A stretch of DNA of 64,000 bases from Youngiibacter fragilis 232.1. Its GTDB lineage: Bacteria > Bacillota > Clostridia > Clostridiales > Clostridiaceae. Each line of letters begins with the position of its first letter. The first letter of the stretch is position 1. The DNA is taken from positions 1 through 64,000 of the forward strand of contig NZ_AXUN02000198.1 of the NCBI RefSeq assembly GCF_000495435.3, in the 5' to 3' direction. The position numbers and the translations under genes were made by a program. The notes below the pieces were generated by a model. The model did no database searches, was not told where the DNA came from, and saw only the letters and a list, made by a program, of their open reading frames with translations. Of the stretch, positions 34,822-44,047 are shown piece after piece.

Positions 34822-34854
34822 AGCTTGTAATCCATGTAGGCATACATAAATGCT

Positions 34855-34897
34855 GAAACCTCGCCTTGTGCGCAATCTGCGTACCAGGCGAGGTTTC
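34855..34897. terminator. Terminator-like hairpin after the chromate transporter pair
   Basis: GAAACCTCGCCT (34855-34866) pairs perfectly with AGGCGAGGTTTC (34886-34897). It lies between convergent genes; the T-run is short on the plus strand. Confidence 0.75.
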
Positions 34898-34938
34898 AAT
34901 TATCCATTTAAACTGAGGCAGCTGGTCAATTCTTCCTG

Positions 34939-35613
34939 CTACTGGCTGAACCTTGGGAATAGGACCGAGTTCTCAAGGAATATGTGCCTGAAGAGATCCT
35001 GCTCCAGCGCCTCAAGATGGTGGTATGCTGCCGCGAACGTGTTGCAGGACCATGAAGGGATAAGGAAATCCCTGGTTGTGCTTCTCAGCTCCTTCAGTAT
35101 GTCACCTGCAGCGTCATGCTCATCCTCTGTGGAGGCTATTGTATTCTTCGCTTCTTCAGCATCACCAGACTTCATTGCAGGGAAGAGGATCCTTTCCTCC
35201 TTGATAAGATGCTCGAGGAGCTCAGTCCTCAGGTTTCCATATAGCCTGTTTATCATGAGCAGAAGCTCCGGATCCTCGTCAAAGTGTGCTCTCAGTATCA
35301 TCGGAACATAGGTGTCAAGCTCCTCCAGCACGTCCCTTGTGAACTTGTGGTGCTGGTTAACGATGAGGTTTATTAGCTCCACATTGTCCATGTCCTCGAA
35401 GTAGGTCTCCCTGTCTCCCTTCTTGTCAAGGTCAGCCATGAACAGGCTGAGCCTTCTCGAAAATTGCTCCTTGTCTTCGCCCTTCTCTTCAAGCACCTCA
35501 TCTAGCTGCCTGAATCCGTTGCAGCAGAAGTCTATCCTCTCTCCGCTGAAGAAGAGAGAAAGCCTCATGTCTTCCTTCACTATGTCGCTTATCTTTCTGC
35601 TTAGCATTTCCAT
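34939..35613 (-). CDS. ric: Iron-sulfur cluster repair di-iron protein (RIC/ScdA/YtfE)
   Basis: The protein has an N-terminal ScdA_N (DUF542) domain with the typical FCCNG motif, and a C-terminal hemerythrin-like di-iron domain with NQHHKFTRDVLEEL, LRTELLEHLIKEERILFPAM, DEHDAAGD and HHLEALEQDLFRHIFLEN supplying His and Glu ligands. RIC proteins restore [Fe-S] clusters damaged by nitric oxide or oxidants. The ATG at 35613 has AGGAGG at 8 nt; the longer frame from 35646 starts only 1 bp after the upstream stop. It directly follows the flavodiiron gene, so the two form a nitrosative-stress operon. Confidence 0.93.
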   Translation of the reverse strand: MEMLSRKISDIVKEDMRLSLFFSGERIDFCCNGFRQLDEVLEEKGEDKEQFSRRLSLFMADLDKKGDRETYFEDMDNVELINLIVNQHHKFTRDVLEELDTYVPMILRAHFDEDPELLLMINRLYGNLRTELLEHLIKEERILFPAMKSGDAEEAKNTIASTEDEHDAAGDILKELRSTTRDFLIPSWSCNTFAAAYHHLEALEQDLFRHIFLENSVLFPRFSQ

Positions 35614-35647
35614 TTTCATTTCCTCCTGAATATTTATAGATGGCATC

Positions 35648-36874
35648 CTAGTATCTTACCTTGTCCGCGAAATATGCTGCAGCAGCCTTCACCTTAAAAA
35701 TGCTGTCCTCTGGCTTGAACCTAACCCTCAGCGGGAACGAGACGTCATCCATTCCTGTAGTCCTTACAGCCTCCTCGGTTGTCAGGACCTTCATTCCAGC
35801 TTCCTTAAGGTAATCCTGGACAACATGAGCTGCTTCTCCTGACCATCCGTATGACCCGAAGGCTCCTGCAACCTTGCCCTGGAGATCCATTTCCTTGAAC
35901 TCTGCGAGAATCCCCTCAAGGTTTCCTGATATGTCGGCATACTTTGTGGAGGCTCCGACAAGTATCCCATCGGCATCAGCAACCTTGGCCAGGATCTCCT
36001 CCTTCGGTCTTACATTCGCATCTATGACCTCTGCTCTTATACCTGTCTTCTCAAGCTCTTCACCAAGGAGCCTTGCGAGCCTTTTCGTGTTTCCACCCAT
36101 TGAGTTGAAGAGTATGACTGTCCTTACATCCTTCACCTTCTCTGCGCTTTCCCTGTAGAGACCGATGTACCTGTCAGTATCCTTGTCCAGGACATAGCCG
36201 TGTGAGGTAGCTATCATTGATACCCCAAGTCCTTCGATCTTGTCCAGCATTGGATTAACGTATCTCCTGTGGGGGTCCATTATCAGCGAATAGTAGCCAA
36301 TGAAGTCAGCATCAATGCTTTCATCGTCTGAGAGCTCGCTTGCAAGAAGCCTTGTGTCTGCCACATGCGTGGAGAATATGTCGCAGGTGAAGAGTATCCC
36401 TTCCTCCTCAAGGTAGGTGACCATTGTCTCCTCCGTGTGGAGATAAGGTGTGTGGAGGAACCTTAGTGTCCTCTTACCGAGCGACAGCGTCTCGTTGTCA
36501 TCTACGGCCCTGAACCTCTCGATGCCGAGCTTGTACATCTCCATGAGCTCAGGTATCGCGATCTCGGTGCAGAGTATAGTGGCATTCTTTGCCTTCCTTG
36601 CAACCGAACCCAGAGCTCCTGAGTGGTCAGGCTCTGTGTGGTTGATCACGATGTAGTCAAGCTTAAGAAGGTCGAATTCGCTTCCGAGCCTGTCAGTGAA
36701 TTCCTTCCCGAACATGAAGTCCACAGTGTCAATAAGAACATTCTTCTCATCCATTATGAGGTAGCTGTTGTAGCTTGTCCCTTTTTCAAGTATCAGCCTG
36801 TGGAAGGGAACCCTCCTGTCATCAACCTTGCCTGTCCAGTATATTCCGTCCCTTATCTCTCTCATTTCCATCAT
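35648..36874 (-). CDS. Flavodiiron protein (NO/O2 reductase)
   Basis: The 408-residue protein has an N-terminal metallo-beta-lactamase-like di-iron domain (NHTEPDHSGAL holds the HxExDH ligands; TPYLHTEETM and ATSHGYVLD hold others) and a C-terminal flavodoxin domain binding FMN (VILFNSMGGNTKRLA). It reduces nitric oxide or oxygen with electrons from rubredoxin or NADH oxidoreductases, protecting anaerobes. There is no fused rubredoxin domain. The RBS AAAGG fits best with the third ATG (about 36865). A TGAC-N4-GTCA palindrome upstream may be the operator. Confidence 0.94.
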   Translation of the reverse strand: MMEMREIRDGIYWTGKVDDRRVPFHRLILEKGTSYNSYLIMDEKNVLIDTVDFMFGKEFTDRLGSEFDLLKLDYIVINHTEPDHSGALGSVARKAKNATILCTEIAIPELMEMYKLGIERFRAVDDNETLSLGKRTLRFLHTPYLHTEETMVTYLEEEGILFTCDIFSTHVADTRLLASELSDDESIDADFIGYYSLIMDPHRRYVNPMLDKIEGLGVSMIATSHGYVLDKDTDRYIGLYRESAEKVKDVRTVILFNSMGGNTKRLARLLGEELEKTGIRAEVIDANVRPKEEILAKVADADGILVGASTKYADISGNLEGILAEFKEMDLQGKVAGAFGSYGWSGEAAHVVQDYLKEAGMKVLTTEEAVRTTGMDDVSFPLRVRFKPEDSIFKVKAAAAYFADKVRY

Positions 36875-36928
36875 CCTTTCATTTTGTTTCCATGGCTAAA
36901 GTCTATACCTGATTGGAAATGAGTTTTA

Positions 36929-36940
36929 TGACGTACGTCA
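36929..36940. promoter_or_regulatory. Perfect 12-bp palindrome upstream of the flavodiiron-ric operon
   Basis: TGACGTACGTCA is self-complementary and lies 55 bp upstream of the flavodiiron start. The TGAC-N4-GTCA form recalls half-sites of CRP/FNR-family regulators that control nitric-oxide response genes in anaerobes. No matching regulator gene lies adjacent. Confidence 0.5.
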
Positions 36941-37061
36941 AATTTTGAAAATAAATGAAAATAATTCTCAAGTTGAAAATTATAAAAAACCGGAGCCTTT
37001 CAAGGATATGCTGGAGACTACGGGCAGAAATCAATTAAGGACAAGGTGGCGTATACAAAAA

Positions 37062-37086
37062 AGCCATCGGCATAAAACCGATGGCT
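37062..37086 (-). terminator. Terminator of the ABC-F gene
   Basis: AGCCATCGG (37062-37070) pairs with CCGATGGCT (37078-37086). On the minus strand it is followed by TTTTTT, 18 bp after the ABC-F stop. Confidence 0.9.
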
Positions 37087-37103
37087 CCTAAATCCTAATA
37101 TCT

Positions 37104-39032
37104 TCAGTTTTCTTCCAGGGACTCCTCCCATTCTTCGTAGAGTGACTGGAGGGTTATCTCCAAGTCCTTGAGCTCCTGGCTGATTGAGTGTGTCTTCATG
37201 GGGTCCGAGTAGACCTCTTCTTTGCAAAGGTCGTCAGCAAGTGCTGACTTCCTGTCCTCAAGTCTTTCTATCCTTGATTCCAGGTCCTTGATCCTAAGCT
37301 TCCTGTCCTTTTCTTCCTTTTCCTTCTCGCGCTTCCTCTTCTTTTCCTCAACTATCCTGGTCTTTGAAGGTCTTTCCTCGACGGGGATCCCGGCGAACCT
37401 TTCAGGGTTGTCCTTCTTCTCGACGTAGTAGGAGTAGTTCCCGAGATACTTCACTATCCCGCCTTCGGTAAGCTCGTATATCTGGTCTGCAACCTTGTTG
37501 AGGAAGTACCTGTCATGGCTTATGACGAACATGGTGCCGTCATAGTCAAGGAGTGAATCCTCCAGGGCTTCCCTTGAGGGGATGTCAAGATGGTTCGTGG
37601 GCTCGTCGAGCAGGAGGAAGTTGGACCTTCTGAGCATGAGCTTCAGGAGGTTGATCCTGCACTTTTCACCGCCTGACAGGTTCGATATGGTCTTGAAGAC
37701 CTCGTCACCCCTGAAGAGGTATGAGCCAAGGTATGTCCTTGCTTCCCTTGTCGTGAGCTCCGGGAAATCGTCCCAGACCTCGTCCAGGGCAGTCTTTTCG
37801 TCGGAGAGGTCTGACTGCTCCTGGTCGTAGTAGCCTAATGTAACGTTCTTTCCAAGCACCAGGTAGCCTGTGTCAGGCTTCACCCTGTCAAGTATCATCC
37901 GGAACAGTGTGGTCTTGCCTCTGCCGTTTTCGCCGATCAGGGCTATGCGTTCACGTTTCCTTATGAACAGGTCGACGTCATGGAAAAGCACATGGTCGCC
38001 GTATGCCTTGGAAAGCTCCTTGGCGATAAGCACGTCATTTCCGCTCTCTATCTCTGCGGTCAGGGAGATCTTTGCTGACCTGTCCTCCGCGGGGGGCGCG
38101 TCTATCCTTTCAAGCTTGTCCAGCTGCTTCTGTCTGGATTCAGCTGCCTTTATGCTCTTTTCACGGTTGAAGGAGCGGTATCTCTCGATGATCTCCTCCT
38201 GCCTCCTGATCTCTTCCTGCTGCTGGTTGTAAGCCTTCATCTGGACTTCATAGTTCTTCTGCTTCAGCTCAAGATACCTTGTGTAGGGCGCATTGTACGT
38301 GTACACTTTCCCCCCGATCATATCGAACGTATGGGTGGTTATCTTGTCAAGGAAGAACCTGTCATGGGATATTATGAGTATCGTTCCCTTGTAGCTCGCA
38401 AGGTATTCCTCAAGCCATTCTATGGCCTGAAGGTCAAGATGGTTGGTAGGCTCGTCCAGGAGCAGTATGTCAGGTGAAGACAGCAGAAGCTTTCCAAGGG
38501 CTACCCTCGTCTTCTGGCCGCCTGACAGTATGGATATGTCCTTCGTGAAGTCCTCAGGGGAGAATCCGAGTCCTGTAAGTACCCTGTTGATCTCTCCCTT
38601 GTATGTATAGCCTCCGTGTATGTCGTACATCTCCTGGAGCCTTGTATAGTCGGTAATGACCTTTGCATGCCATTCCTCGTTGGATGCATCATAGGGCTTC
38701 GCCATCTCGGATTCGAGGAAAACCATCCTTTCCTCCATTGTTGTGAGCGATGAGAAGACCGAAAGCACTTCATCGTAGACATTGCTGTCAAGATTCAGGG
38801 AAAGGTCCTGTGACAGGTATCCGAGGGTCTTTGACTTGTCTATGAAGAAGTCTCCGGTGAATTCCTGGAGCTTGCCTGTAAGTATCCTGAACAGTGTAGT
38901 CTTGCCTGCGCCGTTAGCGCCTATCAGGGCAACCTTGTCACCCTCGTTTATGTTGAACGTCACTCCATCAAGTATGACGTCTATTCCGTAGCTGAGCCTT
39001 ATGTCCTTGCATGACAGAGCAATCATTTCCAA
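37104..39032 (-). CDS. ABC-F ATPase (ribosome-associated)
   Basis: The 642-residue soluble protein has two ATP-binding cassettes and no membrane helix. Cassette 1: Walker A GANGAGKTT, signature LSGGQKTR, Walker B LLLDEPTNHLD. Cassette 2: Walker A GENGRGKTT, signature LSGGEKCR, Walker B LLLDEPTNHLD. Between them lies the charged inter-domain linker (about 240-310) that in ABC-F proteins reaches into the ribosomal E/P site, and the end is a basic coiled coil (about 555-640). It probably rescues or tunes stalled ribosomes; antibiotic resistance by target protection is possible but not shown. Confidence 0.93.
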   Translation of the reverse strand: MEMIALSCKDIRLSYGIDVILDGVTFNINEGDKVALIGANGAGKTTLFRILTGKLQEFTGDFFIDKSKTLGYLSQDLSLNLDSNVYDEVLSVFSSLTTMEERMVFLESEMAKPYDASNEEWHAKVITDYTRLQEMYDIHGGYTYKGEINRVLTGLGFSPEDFTKDISILSGGQKTRVALGKLLLSSPDILLLDEPTNHLDLQAIEWLEEYLASYKGTILIISHDRFFLDKITTHTFDMIGGKVYTYNAPYTRYLELKQKNYEVQMKAYNQQQEEIRRQEEIIERYRSFNREKSIKAAESRQKQLDKLERIDAPPAEDRSAKISLTAEIESGNDVLIAKELSKAYGDHVLFHDVDLFIRKRERIALIGENGRGKTTLFRMILDRVKPDTGYLVLGKNVTLGYYDQEQSDLSDEKTALDEVWDDFPELTTREARTYLGSYLFRGDEVFKTISNLSGGEKCRINLLKLMLRRSNFLLLDEPTNHLDIPSREALEDSLLDYDGTMFVISHDRYFLNKVADQIYELTEGGIVKYLGNYSYYVEKKDNPERFAGIPVEERPSKTRIVEEKKRKREKEKEEKDRKLRIKDLESRIERLEDRKSALADDLCKEEVYSDPMKTHSISQELKDLEITLQSLYEEWEESLEEN

Positions 39033-39111
39033 ACCTCCCCGGTTTCCACCAAAAACATTATACTAGAGAGTAAGGAAAGGGGCAAATATTTGGTGAAAGG
39101 AGGTAGGAACG

Positions 39112-39315
39112 ATGGACAAGAGGACTGTTTTCCCGAAGGGGTTGGCGCAGCCTGCCCTGAGGGCATTGGAGGGGGCAGGCTTGAGGTCGCTTGAGGACCT
39201 TAAGGGGATTTCTGAAAAGGACCTGATGGCGCTTCACGGAATCGGAAAGCGTGCGATCGAAACCCTGAAGGCAGCGATGGAGGAGAAAGGATTGTCTTTC
39301 AAAGCCGATTCTTAA
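39112..39315 (+). CDS. Small helix-hairpin-helix protein
   Basis: The 67-residue protein holds a pair of helix-hairpin-helix motifs (ALEGAGLRSLEDLKGISEKDLMALHGIGKRAIETL). This is like the C-terminal domain of RNA polymerase alpha and the DNA-binding HhH domains of repair proteins, which bind DNA backbone without sequence preference. GGAGG precedes the ATG. It lies divergent from the ABC-F gene and ahead of the MacA-like gene. Stand-alone HhH proteins of this size are common in Firmicutes, but the role is not known. Confidence 0.8.
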   Translation: MDKRTVFPKGLAQPALRALEGAGLRSLEDLKGISEKDLMALHGIGKRAIETLKAAMEEKGLSFKADS

Positions 39316-39391
39316 GCATTTTTTATATCTCCGGATGTATTATCTACAGTAAGATTGAAATTCATGAAGCCTACGAATTGGAGATGTAAAA

Positions 39392-40762
39392 ATGAGAAAG
39401 AGAAGCATTGCTGTGCTCAGCATAATAGCCCTTGCGGTTACGGGGATAACAGGATATGCGGTTTACAATTCAAACAGGGTGGTGCCTGTGGATGTAAGGA
39501 CCAGGGAGATAGGAAAGGGAGACATCACCTCGACGCTCCTGTCCTCAGGAAGGATAACCTCAGAAAACTCCAAGTCCTACTTCGGGTCGAACCTTCTTGT
39601 GAAGGAAGTGTATGTCAAGGTTGGGGACAGGGTCGAAGCGGGAACGCCGCTTGTTGAATTCGACACCACAGACCTTGAGACTGCAGTGAAGCAGGCTGAG
39701 ATCCAGAAATCAAGCGCAGCACTGCAGAGGGCAAGCGCAGCCGATGCGACCGCTTCAGCGAAGAAGACCAAGAGTGCAATGGAGTCGCAGCTTTCTGCCG
39801 CAAGGGCGGCACTTGCCGCATCGGAGAAGGCTGTGGAGGAAGCCAGGAAGAACCTGGTAAACACCGAGCTCCTGGAAACAATAATCGCGGGTATAAGGAA
39901 CGGGGCAGACCCTTCTGCAGCAGTGCCTGAAGTCACTGACCCCAAGCTCAGCGAAGAGGATGTGAAGCTGCTGAACAGTGAGAGTTTCAGGATAATCATC
40001 CAGGAGCTTATAAAGCAGAATGAGCTTAACACAGTAATAACAAGCCTGTCCCAGGCCCTTGCCCAGGTGCCTGCAGTCTCGGACTCGCAGGTAAAGCTTC
40101 TGGATAACTCAGTTAAGGCTGCGGACCTTGCGCTTACTACAGCCAGGAACAGGCTTGTCTCCGCAAAGGGAGTGCTTACAGCGGAGTTCCCAGGGATAGT
40201 GACCTACATAGGTGCCGTTGAGGGCAGCTATGCCACAGTCCAGACAGCAGCAGTAACGATCAAGGATGACAGGACAGTATATGTGGCAGTAGAGCTCGTG
40301 CAGAACGATGCGCTTAAGGTATCTCCAGGAATGCCTGCAAAGATAACATACGGCGGCAAGGAGTATAGAGGCTCACTTTCATACCTCAACCCTGCAGCAA
40401 CCTCAGTACAGTCGCCGCTTACAGGAGTAAGCGTGACATCCGCCAGCGAGGCAACCTTAGGTGCAAAGGTGAAGGTTGATTCTCCGCAGGGGATGATAAT
40501 CGACTTTACGGCTGACGTGGAGATAACCCTTGACGAGAGGAATGACGTGGTATCAGTCCCGGTGGAGGCGGTCATATTCAAGAAGGGCGGAATAACAACA
40601 GTATTCACCGTCGAGAACGGTATCGCAACCGAGAGGGAGTTTGAAGCAGGACTGTCCTCGGTATCATCAGTAGAGGTCGTATCAGGCCTTGAGGCAGGCG
40701 CAGTTGTTGTCCTTAATCCTCCCGAAGGGCTTGAAAGCGGAGAGGCGGTAAATGTAAAGTGA
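39392..40762 (+). CDS. MacA-like membrane-fusion protein (HlyD family)
   Basis: The 456-residue protein has an N-terminal signal anchor, a lipoyl/barrel-sandwich half (VKEVYVKVGDRVEAGTPLVEFD), a long Ala-rich coiled coil (about 95-260) and the return half with beta-barrel (about 270-456). It bridges the ABC exporter to the outside; in Gram-positive bacteria such proteins help MacB-like transporters release peptides or antibiotics. Its stop overlaps the ATPase start (GTG at 40759), and four genes through 43818 are tightly spaced. Confidence 0.88.
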   Translation: MRKRSIAVLSIIALAVTGITGYAVYNSNRVVPVDVRTREIGKGDITSTLLSSGRITSENSKSYFGSNLLVKEVYVKVGDRVEAGTPLVEFDTTDLETAVKQAEIQKSSAALQRASAADATASAKKTKSAMESQLSAARAALAASEKAVEEARKNLVNTELLETIIAGIRNGADPSAAVPEVTDPKLSEEDVKLLNSESFRIIIQELIKQNELNTVITSLSQALAQVPAVSDSQVKLLDNSVKAADLALTTARNRLVSAKGVLTAEFPGIVTYIGAVEGSYATVQTAAVTIKDDRTVYVAVELVQNDALKVSPGMPAKITYGGKEYRGSLSYLNPAATSVQSPLTGVSVTSASEATLGAKVKVDSPQGMIIDFTADVEITLDERNDVVSVPVEAVIFKKGGITTVFTVENGIATEREFEAGLSSVSSVEVVSGLEAGAVVVLNPPEGLESGEAVNVK

Positions 40763-41487
40763 TTGAGATCAGGGATGTGGTCAAGATATATGAGACCGGA
40801 GCCATAAGCTTCAAGGCACTTGACGGGGTCAACCTCGCCATAGGTGAAGGTGAATTCACAGGGATCCTCGGCCCTTCAGGCTCAGGAAAATCTACGATGA
40901 TGAACATACTGGGATGCCTGGATACCATGACGTCGGGCTCCTACATCCTTGACGGCAAGGAGGTGGGCTCGCTGACCGACAACGAGAGGGCGGCTATAAG
41001 GAACAGGAAGATAGGCTTCGTGTTCCAGTCCTTCAATCTCCTGCCAAGGCTCACGGTGTATGAGAACGTTGAGCTTCCGATGATATATGCAGGCATGGGG
41101 CGGCATGAGAGGTCTGAAAGGACAAAGAAGGCCCTGTCAAAGGTAGGTCTCCTTGAATGGTCCATGCACAAGCCGAACGAGATTTCAGGCGGTCAGAAGC
41201 AGAGGGTCGCAATAGCAAGGGCTATAGCCATGGAGCCAGCGGTTATAATGGCGGATGAGCCTACGGGAAACCTCGATACCAAATCCTCACTTGATGTCCT
41301 GAGGATATTCCAGGACCTTAACGATGAGGGGGCGACCATAATAATGGTCACCCATGAGCCAGAGAACATCAAGTACCTGAAGAGGATAGTGAAGTTCAAG
41401 GACGGCAAGGTGGTTGAGGACACTGAGGTCTGCAACAGAAGGGTACTGAAGGACATTCCCCCAGAGGAATATCCTACGACGCCGTAA
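40759..41487 (+). CDS. MacB-type ABC transporter ATP-binding protein
   Basis: The 242-residue protein is an ABC ATPase of the LolD/MacB class: Walker A GPSGSGKSTMMN, Q-loop VFQSFNLLPRL, signature ISGGQKQRVAIARAI, Walker B VIMADEPTGNLD and H-loop VTHEPE. It starts at a GTG that overlaps the end of the MacA-like gene. It powers the permease encoded 9 bp downstream. The last 20 residues (RRVLKDIPPEEYPTTP) extend beyond the usual domain. Confidence 0.93.
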   Translation: MIEIRDVVKIYETGAISFKALDGVNLAIGEGEFTGILGPSGSGKSTMMNILGCLDTMTSGSYILDGKEVGSLTDNERAAIRNRKIGFVFQSFNLLPRLTVYENVELPMIYAGMGRHERSERTKKALSKVGLLEWSMHKPNEISGGQKQRVAIARAIAMEPAVIMADEPTGNLDTKSSLDVLRIFQDLNDEGATIIMVTHEPENIKYLKRIVKFKDGKVVEDTEVCNRRVLKDIPPEEYPTTP

Positions 41488-41496
41488 GGAGGACAT

Positions 41497-42714
41497 ATGA
41501 GACTGGGAGAAAGCTTCAAGATAGCAGTGTACAGCATAATCTCCAACAAGATGAGGTCTTTCCTTACCATGCTTGGGATAATCATAGGTATCGCTTCAGT
41601 GATCGCCATACTGTCGCTCGGTGAAGGCGGCAGGCAGTACATAATCAGCACGTTTGAGAGCATAGGGTCAACGACCATAGACGTAAGGGTATCCGGAGAG
41701 GACGTCACCTCATCTGACTACTTCACACTAGCTGACATAGAGTATGTCAAGGAGAGGGTGGAGAACATCAAGTATGCCACCCCCACCGAGCAGAGAAGGG
41801 GAAGCATAAGCTTCGGGACAAACAAAAAGACAACAGTCATTTCCGCAGGAAGCCAGGACCTCGGAAGGATCCAGGACCTGAAGTTCACTGAAGGCAGGTT
41901 CTTCACTGAAGGTGAATACGAGGACTCGAGGGCAGTTGTCGTCATAGATGAGAACGGCGCAATGAACCTTTTCGGAAGGGTGACTGACATAGTAGGTGAA
42001 CATATCGTGCTGGGAGCAGGCTCCGCAAAGAAGAGCGTCACAATAGTCGGCGTAACTGAAAGCGTGAATCCTCTTGCAGGGTCATCGAACTTCGGGGACA
42101 ACATACCAGCCTTCGCTTATGTACCATATGGACTCCTTACGAACATGGGAGTCGGCGACGGGATAATAAACTCGTTCTATGTCTCAAGCACAGCCAAGGA
42201 AAACACGGAAGAGGTGGCAAGGGAAGTTGTAAGCATCCTCAATGCCAGGAAGAACGCCCAGGACAGGGACATTTACCAGGCGAACTCATTCCTCCGTACC
42301 CTCGACCAGGTAGACAACATAATCGGACTATTCACCTCGTTCATCAGTGCAGTGGCAGCGATATCCCTCCTTGTTGGAGGAATAGGTGTCATGAACATCA
42401 TGCTGGTGTCTGTAACCGAGAGGACAAGGGAGATAGGCATAAGGAAGGCCATCGGCGCCACCACGACGAACATAATGGTGCAGTTCCTCACTGAATCAGT
42501 GATACTTGCCCTCATAGGCGGGATCATGGGAATGGTAGTGGGTATTTCAGGAGCGCTTATCGGCGGTGACCAGATAGGTGTCATACCAGTCCTTTCAGTA
42601 GGGCAGATCATCGGGGTAATCCTGTTCTCGTCAGGCATAGGCATATTCTTCGGGATATACCCTGCGAGGAAGGCGGCCCTGATGGACCCTATAGACGCGT
42701 TAAGGTACGAGTAG
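41497..42714 (+). CDS. MacB-type ABC transporter permease
   Basis: The 405-residue protein has one N-terminal membrane helix (SFLTMLGIIIGIASVIAIL), a large extracellular MacB_PCD domain (about 50-270) and three C-terminal helices of the FtsX domain (VAAISLLVGGIGVMNIMLVSV, ESVILALIGGIMGMVVG, IIGVILFSSGIGIFFGI), with the TRTREIGIRKAIGA coupling helix. With the ATPase and MacA-like protein it forms a mechanotransmission exporter or envelope-signalling complex; the substrate is unknown. GGAGG precedes the ATG. Confidence 0.92.
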   Translation: MRLGESFKIAVYSIISNKMRSFLTMLGIIIGIASVIAILSLGEGGRQYIISTFESIGSTTIDVRVSGEDVTSSDYFTLADIEYVKERVENIKYATPTEQRRGSISFGTNKKTTVISAGSQDLGRIQDLKFTEGRFFTEGEYEDSRAVVVIDENGAMNLFGRVTDIVGEHIVLGAGSAKKSVTIVGVTESVNPLAGSSNFGDNIPAFAYVPYGLLTNMGVGDGIINSFYVSSTAKENTEEVAREVVSILNARKNAQDRDIYQANSFLRTLDQVDNIIGLFTSFISAVAAISLLVGGIGVMNIMLVSVTERTREIGIRKAIGATTTNIMVQFLTESVILALIGGIMGMVVGISGALIGGDQIGVIPVLSVGQIIGVILFSSGIGIFFGIYPARKAALMDPIDALRYE

Positions 42715-42723
42715 GAGAGACAC

Positions 42724-43818
42724 ATGAGGGATGGATACAGGAAGAAGTCAGGCATGGCATCAGGAGCGGCGGCGATAGCATCCGCTCTTCTTCTCATGAT
42801 CCTGTCGAGATACGCAGGACTGAGGCCTGACCTTCTTGAGAAATACTACTCTTCATCAATAAACAAGACATTCATAAGCATCCTGAGCAGGATCACCGGA
42901 CTTCTGCCAATATCCGTTGGGGAAGTGCTTTTCTTCATACTTGTCGCGACTCTTGCTTATCTTGTGATCAGGACAATCTTTGGAATCTTTTCAGGAGACC
43001 TGCCAAAGAGGCTTTTCAATACCGCAGTCTTTCTCGCTATCGTATATGTTGCGTTCATAACCTTCTGGGGGCTCAACTACTCAAGGATATCCATAAGGGA
43101 GATGGCCGGGCTTACAGATACTGAATATACCGCAGATGAGCTTTACGAAGCAACCCTTGATCTTGCAGGAATAGCGGCGGAAGAGAGGCTTGAGGTTGAA
43201 CTGGACGATACCGGCCTTATGAGGGTGACAGGGGACGCGGAAAGCGTAATTGACAGGGCGGGAAAGGGTTATGACAATGCCTGGATAGAGGAGCTAAAGG
43301 GTGACTACGGCGATGCAAAGCCCATACTCCTTTCAGGCCCCATGCTTTATACAGGGATTACCGGCATATACATGCCGTTCACAGGGGAAGCGAATGTGAA
43401 CATCGCGGTCCATGACCTTCTTCTGCCCGCGACGGTACTCCATGAAATGGCCCACCAGAGAGGGATTGCCTATGAGGATGAGGCAAACTTCGCAGCCTTC
43501 ATGGTCTCAAGGAACCATCCGGATGCTGACTTCAGGTACAGCGGTGCTATGCTTGCACTCATAAGCTCAATGAACGCCCTGGCAAGGGCTGATTCAGAGC
43601 TCTACGGCAAGCTCATCGAATCAATGCCCGAGGACATCCTAAGAGACATCAGGGATTACGGCGAATTCTGGAAAGAGTACGAAGGCAAGACCGAGGAGAT
43701 CTCAGAGAAGATAAATGACACTTACCTGAAGGGCAACGGACAGGTGGACGGAGTAAGGAGCTACGGGATGATGGTTGACCTGGTGCTTCAGCAGTACTAC
43801 CAGAAAGGTCATTTCTAA
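42724..43818 (+). CDS. DUF3810 membrane protein with HExxH metalloprotease motif
   Basis: The 364-residue protein has two or three N-terminal membrane helices (about 12-32, 57-82 and 98-116) and a C-terminal domain with VLHEMAHQRG, the zinc-metalloprotease HExxH motif, followed by EDEANFAAFM as the likely third ligand region. This matches the DUF3810 family. It starts 9 bp after the MacB permease gene, so it is in the exporter operon and could process a substrate or subunit at the membrane. Its proteolytic activity is predicted from motif only. Confidence 0.82.
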   Translation: MRDGYRKKSGMASGAAAIASALLLMILSRYAGLRPDLLEKYYSSSINKTFISILSRITGLLPISVGEVLFFILVATLAYLVIRTIFGIFSGDLPKRLFNTAVFLAIVYVAFITFWGLNYSRISIREMAGLTDTEYTADELYEATLDLAGIAAEERLEVELDDTGLMRVTGDAESVIDRAGKGYDNAWIEELKGDYGDAKPILLSGPMLYTGITGIYMPFTGEANVNIAVHDLLLPATVLHEMAHQRGIAYEDEANFAAFMVSRNHPDADFRYSGAMLALISSMNALARADSELYGKLIESMPEDILRDIRDYGEFWKEYEGKTEEISEKINDTYLKGNGQVDGVRSYGMMVDLVLQQYYQKGHF

Positions 43819-43847
43819 AACAGAAGTATTTGACACCAAAAGCTGGA

Positions 43848-43890
43848 AAAATCCCGGAGAACGCTGTGAACAGGCGGCTTCCGGGATTTT
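43848..43890 (+). terminator. Terminator of the MacAB-DUF3810 operon
   Basis: AAAATCCCGG (43848-43857) pairs with CCGGGATTTT (43881-43890), with TTTT at the foot of the stem, 30 bp after the DUF3810 stop. Confidence 0.82.
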
Positions 43891-43996
43891 AAAATGTGCT
43901 TGAACCTGCGTAATGTGGCTGGATTATCTGATCTTCGCTGAAGAGCAGCTTACTGCAAGGACATTTCCTGCAATATGGAAATATAGCAGGGTTTTT

Positions 43997-44005
43997 TGCT
44001 ATAAT
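43997..44005 (+). promoter_or_regulatory. Extended -10 promoter of the ATP-grasp gene
   Basis: TGCTATAAT (43997-44005) has the TGn extension before a perfect TATAAT. The -35 region is poor. It lies 43 bp before the chosen start codon, which also argues against the longer frame starting at 43913. Confidence 0.65.
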
Positions 44006-44047
44006 TATCTTAATATTACAAATGATGCGACAAAAGGCGGTGCAGTA

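Noticed and set aside
34850-35311. 154-codon plus-strand frame opposite ric
   Set aside because: It is antisense to a well-supported RIC gene and its Ser-rich translation has no protein-like features.
43913-44047. 45-codon extension of the ATP-grasp gene
   Set aside because: It would start before a good extended -10 promoter; ATP-grasp homology begins at the ATG at 44048.
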